DNA from: Tachypleus tridentatus
Taxonomy: Eukaryota; Arthropoda; Merostomata; Xiphosura; Limulidae
DNA length: 64,000 nt
Direction of reading: 5' to 3'
Assembly (NCBI RefSeq): GCF_004210375.1
Contig: NC_134834.1
Location: 89,346,170 to 89,410,169, forward strand
The notes under the pieces were generated by a model. The model worked only from the letters and a program-made list of their open reading frames with translations. It was not told the DNA's origin and searched no databases. Made by a program: the position numbers and the translations under genes. The first letter of the stretch is position 1, and the number at the start of each line of letters is the position of its first letter. Shown one piece after another: positions 56,223 to 64,000 of this stretch.

Positions 56223-57772
56223 AATTTGATTGTTCGTGTTGTGGAAAAAAAATTATTGTTTTATTGAGCTCGTCTGCTTCATTTCGCACAAGGAATTAGT
56301 GAACCTATAATTTGTGTGCTGATTTATGCTTTCATGGTTTGACGAAGATTGATGAGAAGCGACAGAAACGCTTTCTTCATTAAAGTAACATTTTTAAACA
56401 TTCAATAGCTCACGGATCTAACAAATACTTATCTTCGGAGATTATATACATTACAACTTACTTCTTTACAAGTATATACTAAGAAATCTATTTGTGAGCT
56501 AGTAAGCACTGTAACAAGGTGTCGTAAGTCAGCCAAATTAGATTATTGTTTGACTCATTTTTGAAAATAACTTAAAGAAGAAAGCAATGACCAATAATTT
56601 GATTACGCCGCAAAAGAAAGTACTGCAGTTTCTCTAGTTTGATGGTTTGCTTAAATGTTACTGTTTTTCTAGATAATTAAATAAAACGGAACTTCGATGG
56701 TGTATTACTACAACAGAAACTAGTTTTTCTTGTTTCTCAACCAAAGATTAACAAATTCTTTATTAGGTTAGATCAACAAAGTAATAGTAGATAAATTAGT
56801 TCACAAGTACGTATGCAAATAATACTACAATTACTAAAACATTACCAGTTATTGATGTACTCATTAAATCATTTGTTAGTCTTGGATCAAATCTCAAACT
56901 AAAATAACAGCTTATTGTTTTTCAGGTGTATTTATTTAAATGTGCGATTTTGTTCTGATTATGTTAGATAAATAACTTTATTTTGTACCTATTTTATAAG
57001 TATTTCTTTTGTATTGTGATATGTAACTATTTTTTATCATATTACTTAGATGTTCCTTTTAGTCAATTAACACGAGACGCTGGTTTACCCTAAGGTAGAA
57101 GTCTGGATTTCGAAGCTAACAAACTGTGGGTTCGTTACAAGTAATAGTCAGTGCATAAATATGTGTGATGGGTGATATGGTGTTGGTAACTGGTTGCCTT
57201 ACATCCAGTTAACTATTCAATATTGGTGACGTGGTCAGATAACTATAGTAGTTTTGTTATAAATACAAACACAATTAATTAACATTATTTACTGGAATGC
57301 CTTATGCATTTCGTATCCTAGATAACATAGTCGTTGTCAATCGGGGAGGTAAAGGTTTGTTGATTATAAAATGTCCAAAGCGAAATAAATATAGTTGGAA
57401 TCATCGACTTGGTGCCCACAATTCAGTTTATTATTATTACTTAGCAATGAACATATTTGTTTAGGGCCAAGTTTTATAAAGATGGCTGTTTTTCTATTAA
57501 TTTAAAAGTCGAATATTTGTTCATGATGTTCTTTGTAGTCTATTTTCGAGCAATTACAATGAATTGTAGAAACTACAACAACAATGGACTTAGCTGATCT
57601 TATGGACTTAGTTGATCTTATATCAGTTTCGAATACTGTCAATTAAATATAAATTTTAATGTAAATGTTTTACTGAAAGACAAACAAACTAAGGTTGTAT
57701 ATGATTTACTTTCTACTAAAAAAAATTCACACTTTTTTATCGTTATTACCTTTATAGGCGAGTGTTGCATGA
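56223..57772. other. No gene; possible SINE relic
   Basis: A heavily decayed SINE-A-like stretch lies at about 57075-57230 (CTGTGGGTTCGTTACAAG, then GTGTGATGGGTGATATGG). Otherwise AT-rich. Confidence 0.45.
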
Positions 57773-58048
57773 CGGTTCAGCATGGCCAGGTGGTTAGGGC
57801 GCTTGACACGTAATCTGAGGGTCGCTGGTTCGAATACCCTTCGCACGCAAACGTGTTTCCCCTTTCAGTCGTGGGGACGTTATAAGGTTGTGATCAATCC
57901 CACTATTCTTCAGTAAAAGAATATCCCCAAGAGTTGGTAGTGAGTAGTGATAACTATCTGCCTTTTTTCTAGTCTTACGCTGTTAAATTAGTGGCAGGTA
58001 GTCCGTGTGTAGCTTTGCACGAAATTAAAAAACATACTAACAAATAAG
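57773..58048 (+). mobile_element. SINE-A, full length
   Basis: Head GGTTCAGCATGGCCAGGTGG, B box GGTTCGAATACC, a core with substitutions, tail CACGAAATTAAAAAACATAC. Confidence 0.92.
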
Positions 58049-58297
58049 CTTTTATTTGACGAGGGTTAATCTACAAAGATTTGTACAGTCAGTTTCAGTT
58101 TGTGTTTTAATGAACACCCCTAAAGATGTTGTAAAGTGAAATTTTGAGTGGAGATTTTGTTTTTTATGTGGTGGATACGGCATAACATTTATTAGTTCAT
58201 GATAATTTGTGTTATTTATTCTGGTGATCTATGTTGGGTTATTGTATCTTTAACAGTGCTATAAAAGAAAGAAATATTGGGTAAATCAGTCCTTTAA

Positions 58298-58520
58298 ACC
58301 ACGCGGGTTTGAATCCCCATCACACCAAACATGCTCGTCCTTTCAGCCGTGGCGACATTATAAAGTGACGATCAATCCCACTATTCGTTTGTAAAAGAGT
58401 TGGCGACGGGTGGTGATGATTAGCTGCCTTTCCTCTAGTCTTACACTACTAAATTAGGGACGTCTAGCGCAGATAACTCTCGAGTAGCTTTGCGCGAAAT
58501 TCGAAATAAATCAAACGAAA
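58298..58520 (+). mobile_element. SINE-A, 5'-truncated
   Basis: Begins ACGCGGGTTTGAATCCCCAT at the B box and ends GCGCGAAATTCGAAATAAAT. Confidence 0.92.
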
Positions 58521-58647
58521 CCCTTAAATTATCTGAGCAGCGTGATATTGCTGATGATAGGATTTTAAGATATCGTATCCTAGCAGGTACCTGACGGCCT
58601 ATGGCTCGCATGCCGTTGTCGTAATAACGCGTTTGCAGTTTGGAAGC

Positions 58648-58922
58648 TTGTTTGTTTGTTTTAGAATTTCGCGCAAAGCTACTCGAGGGCTATCTGTGCT
58701 AGCCGTCCCTAATTTAGCAGTGTAAGACTAGAGGGAAGGCAGCTAGTCATCACCATCCACCGCCAACTCTTGGGCTACTCTTTTACCAACAAATAGTGGG
58801 ATTGACCGTCACATTATAACGCCCTCACGGGTGAAAGGGCGAGCATGTTTGTCGGGGATGCGAACCCGCGACCCTCAGATTACGAGTCGCACGCCTTAAC
58901 ACGCTTGGCCATACAGAGCCAT
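58648..58922 (-). mobile_element. SINE-A, full length, with TSD
   Basis: TSD TTTGGAARC at 58639-58647 and 58923-58931. Tail AGAATTTCGCGCAAAGCTAC, head GGCCATACAGAGCC. Confidence 0.93.
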
Positions 58923-58987
58923 TTTGGAAACGTGAGTACGTTGTAAGAGTGATAGTCAAACTTCGTTTTTTGATTAGAGAAGTCCAT

Positions 58988-59070
58988 TATTTAACGGTGG
59001 GTGGTACTGACCAGTCTTTCAGTTAAATATTAGGGACACTCAGCGCATATAACGAACTCTAAGTGACCCC
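58988..59070 (+). mobile_element. SINE-A relic
   Basis: ACGGTGGGTGGTACTGACCA, ATTAGGGACACTCAGCGCAT; decayed tail. Confidence 0.5.
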
Positions 59071-59245
59071 ATGCATATAAAAGTGTCTCAATCCAAATTG
59101 CCTTCTATTAGACTAAAGCTCATGAAGTAATTTAACATTTGATTATGCACAAGGACAGTGTAAACTATTTATGGGAATAAAATTGTGTATGTGTTATGTT
59201 TATAAAAATGATCTTTTATTCACCGACAAACACACTCTAAGAATA

Positions 59246-59443
59246 AACGGCACAGTTCAGTGCATGTATACTAACGTAGTAAAGGTCTGAGTGCACAAAT
59301 ACACCAACGCGGTAAGGGTTTACATGAATAAATACACCAATGTGGTAATAGTCCAAGTAAATAAATACACATGCGAGGTAAGCGTCAAGCTGATCAAATA
59401 TATTACGGTTGTAAGGAGTTAAGTGAACCTAACACATGCAAAA
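59246..59443. repeat. Diverged 33-bp tandem repeat, about 5-6 units
   Basis: Units start GTAA at 59279, 59312, 59345, 59378 and 59411, exactly 33 bp apart, and share AAATACACCAAYG-like middles. Diverged, so probably old. Confidence 0.75.
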
Positions 59444-59911
59444 ATGTATAAGTAGGGTGTTAATGTGTAGGTTTCGGGTGTTATAAATATGATTTATTTC
59501 ATTAAATACCACCACACACACTCACACAAACGTATATGTGTTTTTGGTGTAATGTGGGTCTCGAATATAGTAGAAATATAAGTTAATACAATAAGTTTGT
59601 TTAGCTCTTGTAGCCCAAATTATAACGTAAACAACTCATTGTGTAACATCTAATAGAATGATCGTTTGAAACAAAACAAAACGTTTGATTACTAATATCA
59701 AATTGAAAGATTTAGTTTATGTTTTAAAATCATAAATAAACAGTATTATTGGTTAAGGAAATCTAAATAGGTAAATTATTTCAAAAACAAATTTCAAGTG
59801 AAATCAAAAAGTCGATTTATAAGTTTAACTTTAAACTTACAGGAAACATAAAAAAAAAATGAAAGACGATAGTGTTCTCGTCGTATCGAGACCTTCTTCC
59901 GCCCTTGTCAG
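59444..59911. other. No feature recognised
   Basis: AT-rich with a short CACACA run near 59510. Confidence 0.5.
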
Positions 59912-60100
59912 CATGAGTGGACTGTTCCGATGCTGAGCTCAGCAAGAATTCATCCAGTTATATCCCGTTCTTCTTCACACGACTTTCGAATGTGTCACAA
60001 CATCATTCAAGACATGTCGTCGAGGGAATTCCATCAGATAAACCTCACACACCCAGCTCTGAGCTCATTGCGTTGTTTGGTGTTTGATAATGTGGCGCGG
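59912..60100 (+). CDS. Candidate internal exon of an unidentified gene
   Basis: A 189-bp segment, visibly GC-richer than its surroundings, follows a good acceptor (CTTCTTCCGCCCTTGTCAG) and ends at donor CGG|GTAAAC. It is open in one frame throughout and is a multiple of three (phase 0 at both ends), encoding 63 residues starting HEWTVPMLSSARIHPVISRS and ending ALSSLRCLVFDNVAR. The family is not recognised. The LTHPALSSLRCLVF stretch faintly recalls a helix in nuclear-receptor ligand domains, too weak to name. A downstream acceptor/donor pair at 60187-60207 could frame a 16-nt microexon, but this is speculative. No further exons were recognised nearby. Confidence 0.35.
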
Positions 60101-60207
60101 GTAAACTAAATAATTCTCGAAGGAACATGTTGTTCCAAGAAAGAAACTCTACAGTAGATCCATTGACGTCTTTATCTCATTATTTACAGGTCTCAGGAGA
60201 GAAAGGT

Positions 60208-60985
60208 AACGTGTGCTAAATTAGATGAAGATTTATAACACTTAAAATGTGACACGAACATTTAAATATGTATTTGTAGTTTTATTTCAAAGTTTTTTTC
60301 CTTAAGCGATTATCGTTTATAAATTTGTGAATAACTTAAATAAATAAAATACTATAAATTAAAATCTAAATTAATTATCATCCTCTTACATATAATAGTA
60401 TTAAAGCGAGATGTGTTGAATTTAACAGTTTTGGAATGATTAATTTGGTTACTAAACTATTTTTCAGTCATTTGTAAATAATCGATTTCTATATTGCACA
60501 TTACAACTAAGAAAAGCAAAATCCTGTACAACTTAAACAAGACTGAAAATTACGAACAATCAGAGACGTAGAGAAGTAAGTATTTTCTGTCTAGTTTTTC
60601 ATTAGTGTTGGAGCAGTTCCATTGAATCATTGATTTCAAGTAGCTGATTTCTTAAAAAGAAAACAACAACAAAAAATACCTTTCTCATGTGGCACTCGTG
60701 ACAGTTTTCCGATAAACCTTATAAATGAACCAACCAGTTTTTAATCTTGACTATAACCTTAAAGATTTAAGGATATTCGATCTTCAAATTTAATGGCTTG
60801 ATGTTTTTCTTCTATCGCTAAAGACTCCGAAACTACACGTTGTAAAGATGATGATGTCTTTCATCAAAAGTATTTCTCCTTTCATCGAAGCTTTACTGAA
60901 GCACATACTAAGTGTATGCTTGTACATGTTGAGGAAGTTATTTTCTTGTTACACTTTTTTTAATGTAGTTTTTGAATTCATTGAA
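60208..60985. other. No feature recognised
   Basis: AT-rich. The plus frame starting at 60848 runs into the SINE-B at 60986 and is not a gene. Confidence 0.5.
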
Positions 60986-61114
60986 GCTCCCTCCAGTGGC
61001 TCAGAGGTATGTCTACGGACTTACAACGCTAAAATCCGGGTTTTGATACCCGTGGTGGGCAGAGCACAGATAGCCCATTGCGTAGCTTTGTGCTTAATTC
61101 AAAACAACAACAGC
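60986..61114 (+). mobile_element. SINE-B, full length, with TSD
   Basis: TSD ATTCAWTGAA at 60976-60985 and 61115-61124. Head GCTCCCTCCAGTGGCTCAGA, ACGCTAAAATCCGGGTTTTG, CCCGTGGTGGGCAGAGCACA, tail GTGCTTAATTC plus AAAACAACAACAG. A good reference copy of the family. Confidence 0.94.
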
Positions 61115-61211
61115 ATTCAATGAAAATTTATATTCAAAACCAGTTTTAAAAACATCGACTAAAGTGCCACCCAGTGTTGATGTTATATCGCGCTACTCTA
61201 TTTTCGTTCTT

Positions 61212-61289
61212 CAGGGTGTTCGGAAAGTCACTGTGCACTTATATATTTATTGACAGACAAATTTGCGCAGTGACTTTCCGAACACCCTG
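61212..61289. mobile_element. 78-bp hairpin MITE (Tc1/mariner type)
   Basis: Ends CAGGGTGTTCGGAAAGTCAC (61212) and the reverse complement at 61289 pair over 26 bp with one mismatch, leaving a loop of about 26 bp. This TIR sequence is widespread among arthropod mariner-derived MITEs (from memory). A TA follows the right end; the left flank is TT, so the TSD is imperfect. Confidence 0.88.
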
Positions 61290-62135
61290 TATTTGAAATG
61301 CTTGAATTACCAAGTCTTACTTTTGATTAGCAGTAATAGGAGCTTGATATTATGCTGTAAGTAATATTTTCGAAATCCTAGTAAGGAAGAAAATCACTAA
61401 CAAAATGATAATAAATCGTGCTTGATATTTTGAGATGGACGTAATCGTAAAAATGTCGTTTTGATTTCTGATCAGCATTGGTAAAAGGCATCAAAATCAT
61501 AGAAGTTGTCAAAGAATAAAACTAAAAACAATGAGTTTACATTGTTTTGTGTTTATCACGTGTTAAGACAAGATGTTTAATCCGTTTGTAACAACGTCGG
61601 TAAACGAGGGCTGAAAGAGTTGGTATTAATATCAGAATTGGATTTCTCAGAAAATATTTTTCTACTGATCAAAATTTTTTTCTCATATGTCAAATGGTAC
61701 GTAATAGCTGTAAAATGTAATAAAATAATTTTTCTGTGGGTGGTGGTGTGTATTTACACTAGATTTTTGTTGGTGCTGTTGTTTCTATGTTATATTTACT
61801 AAAACCCACTCTTTTAGTCATTGACATGTACGCGTAACTTTGACCGTTGCACGCCAAAAATAACTATTTTTTTGTCTGAAAAAGTCATTAATTGGGCCTG
61901 AATGGAATTGAACGTCAGAAAAACTTCTTATTTTTTAATCAACGCTTCTGGTGTGCAGAAAATAGGAATGAATGTTCTAGAAAACAAATAATCTAATTTA
62001 GAAGAAATAACTGTAACTTTCCTTAGTATTTTATAAATAAGCTGAACAGGAATTAACTAGTCGTTGTTTTGTAATGGGAAAAAGTTTCGAGGGTGGCAAC
62101 GGTATATTTTAGGAAATAAATATTTCTTAAACAAT
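61290..62135. other. No feature recognised
   Basis: AT-rich; the hydrophobic plus frame 61620-61802 shows no recognised domain. Confidence 0.5.
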
Positions 62136-62416
62136 GGCATGGCATGGCCAGGTGGTTAGGGTCCTTGTCTCGAAATCTAAGAGTCGCGGGTTCATATCTC
62201 TGTGGCACCAAACATGCTCACCTTCTTAACCGTAGATGCGTTATAATGTAACGGTGAATCCCACTATTCGTTGGTAAAAGAGTAGTCCAAGAGTTGGAGG
62301 TGGATAGTAATGACTAGCTGCCTTCTCTCTAGTCTTACACTACTAAATCAGGGACGGCTAGCGCATATAACCCTTGTTGTGTAACTTTACGCGAAATTCA
62401 GGACAAAGAAACAAAA
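62136..62416 (+). mobile_element. SINE-A, full length
   Basis: Head GGCATGGCATGGCCAGGTGG, a degenerate B box GGTTCATATCTC, tail ACGCGAAATTCAGGACAAAG. Confidence 0.92.
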
Positions 62417-62471
62417 TTAAACACTACCACTATAGTCGTCACAACGTCATGAATGGTATAGTGTACAATGT

Positions 62472-62922
62472 TTAAAAGAATGAATTAACGAACTTATATT
62501 TAATTTGTCGGGAATTAGTGATACAGGAAAATACTGAGTTATTCATCTCACTATAAACTGGTCGAGTGATTGTAATTCTTGAATTTATAAGACAACTTGT
62601 ACGAAACAATAATGTGTTAGCGACACTGAGGGTGTTTCTAGGCCTCTTTGTGAGGGGAAGCATAAAGGGGGTAGATAGTTTAGGAGTCAGACAAAAAATC
62701 AACACTTTCATGTCCATTAGAAAAAAAAAAATACAAATATTAAGACTATATCTTAGATGGGGTAGAGTTCTCCAAAATAGGTTCTGCCCCAAACCAAACC
62801 CCCGTGTAAATACGGCGGACATGTTTCTGACTAGAAACCTATTTCAAAGTAAAACTAAGTTATACGTTTTCCTATCTAAATTAACAAGGAATCAGCTAAA
62901 TTTCAGTGTTATTAAACTGTAA
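62472..62922. other. Overlapping open frames on both strands, unassigned
   Basis: A plus frame (62566-62922, 118 aa) and a minus frame (62472-62822, 116 aa) are open over the same less AT-rich DNA. Neither shows a domain I recognise. One may be a fragment of an old mobile element, or both may be chance. Confidence 0.25.
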
Positions 62923-63449
62923 TTTCGTGTCGTGAATATTAGTTACTAGCATAACTAGCTGAGCTTGAAGTATAGACATTAAGATATTTTCATTATTTCG
63001 TCGTTTTATGCTAAGATAATTATTTTTAAGTTTGGAGAACTTTATCAAATTTCAGTGTTTTTGTGAATTGCGTTAGCTTTTAAATAAAAACAAACAATGA
63101 AAACGTTGCACGAATTCTATAAGCTGGGAATGTTAGATAAGAAAGTATGCCTTCAGTATATTGTCGTTAAATGTGTTTATTACCACATTTCTTCCTAGCT
63201 TCTAGGTAATAAGCATATTTATGTAGCAATAGTTATAATCGCCAACACTTTACGATACTTCACTCTGTCATTATCTGCTTACGATAAGGGAAGTAGATGC
63301 TTTAATTGTTCATTGTTCCTACTGCTTTTAATCGCCTTGAACACAACAGGGATGCACCTTTTGAAACTTGACATTGTAGCAGTTTTTATTGTTGGGCAGA
63401 TTCCTTTGGATGCTTTAGATACTTCGGATACTTTGTAAAAGGAAGAAAG
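62923..63449. other. No feature recognised
   Basis: AT-rich; nothing assigned. Confidence 0.5.
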
Positions 63450-63732
63450 GTTTGTTTTTGTTTGTTTTGGAATTTCGCACAAAGCTACTCGAGGGCTATC
63501 TGTGCTAGCCGTCCCTAATTTAGCAGTGTAAGACTAGAGGGAAGGCAGCTAGTCATCACCACCCATCGCCAACTCTTGGGCTACTCTTTTACAAACGAAT
63601 AGTGGGATTGACCGTCACATTATAACGCTCCCACGACTGAAAGGGCGAGCATGTTTGGCGCGATGGGGTGCGAACCCTCGACCCTCAGATTACGAGTTGC
63701 ACGCCTTAATGAGCTTGGCCATGCCGGGCCAT
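63450..63732 (-). mobile_element. SINE-A, full length, with TSD
   Basis: TSD AGGAAGAAAG at 63440-63449 and 63733-63742. Tail GGAATTTCGCACAAAGCTAC, head GGCCATGCCGGGCC; close to the consensus. Confidence 0.95.
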
Positions 63733-63834
63733 AGGAAGAAAGAAAAGTCGAATCCACTTAATGACTTTTATTTTTTCGACTACGAATCACATTATTTTTT
63801 TATTCCAAAAGCAATTTTTGAAATATCTCCACAA

Positions 63835-63964
63835 AAGTCCCCTCCCAGCGACACAGCGGAATGTTTATAGGTTTATACTGCCGGAAACCAGGTTTTGATA
63901 CCCAGGGTGGGCAGACGAAAGATAGCCCTTTGTGTTGCTTTGTACTTAACAACAAACAAGAACA
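63835..63964 (+). mobile_element. SINE-B, full length, with TSD
   Basis: TSD ATCTYCACAA at 63825-63834 and 63965-63974. Head CCCCTCCCAGCGACACAGCG, GGTTTTGATACCC, tail GATAGCCCTTTGTGTTGC and AACAACAAACAAG. Confidence 0.92.
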
Positions 63965-64000
63965 ATCTTCACAAGCAAGGTTAATTCAAAGTTTCACATT

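Noticed and set aside
57060-57235. A separate tRNA-like gene
   Set aside because: The B-box-like GGGTTCGTTACAAG is followed by decayed SINE-A core words (GTGTGATGGGTGATATGG), so it is more likely an old SINE.

Overview
This window is eukaryotic nuclear DNA: AT-rich, with split genes using GT/AG introns, Pol III-type tRNA-derived SINEs, Tc1/mariner transposons and decayed retroelements. Nothing bacterial is present. The very abundant SINE with a tRNA-Thr-like head and a 3' tail ending in a GCGCGAAATTC-type motif plus AAAC runs is, from memory, typical of horseshoe crabs (Xiphosura). I therefore infer a chelicerate, most likely a horseshoe crab, with moderate confidence.

Only one host gene is certain. 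A Rab4-family small GTPase lies on the minus strand. Exon 1 (10292-10307, start codon at 10307), exon 2 (7215-7295), exon 3 (4450-4564) and exon 4 (2254-2316) join in frame with canonical splice sites and encode residues 1-91, covering the P-loop, switch I and switch II. The remaining exons must lie to the left of base 1. The gene body is nearly free of SINEs, unlike the rest of the window.

From about 11 kb to 64 kb the window is mostly repeats. Two paralogous decayed LTR-retrotransposon fragments lie at about 11.3-13.9 kb and 25.2-27.4 kb; the second retains a CCHC zinc knuckle. A hAT/DUF4371-like fragment is at about 20.4-20.8 kb. More than 30 copies of the tRNA-Thr-like SINE (here SINE-A) are present, several with target-site duplications, along with about 20 copies of a second tRNA-like SINE (SINE-B) and a few of a third (SINE-C). 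All three share a related 3' tail.

The 28-39 kb section is a complex of mutually related segments. A diverged inverted duplication (about 30.1-33.3 kb against 37.4-38.9 kb) has a complete but inactivated mariner at 31018-32623, itself carrying a SINE, inserted in the left arm. The right arm preserves the empty site. Between the arms is a 63-bp minisatellite of about 13 units that stays open as a 21-residue repeat. Another inverted duplication, of about 550 bp, links 18.8-19.4 kb to 48.55-49.1 kb. A Tc1-like DD34E element at 40141-41306 has both TIRs but an internal deletion. A 78-bp hairpin MITE lies at 61212-61289.

Possible but unproven host exons are at 59912-60100 (plus) and within 52478-52714 (minus, Cys-rich). 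All homology calls come from reading motifs by eye; no search was run.
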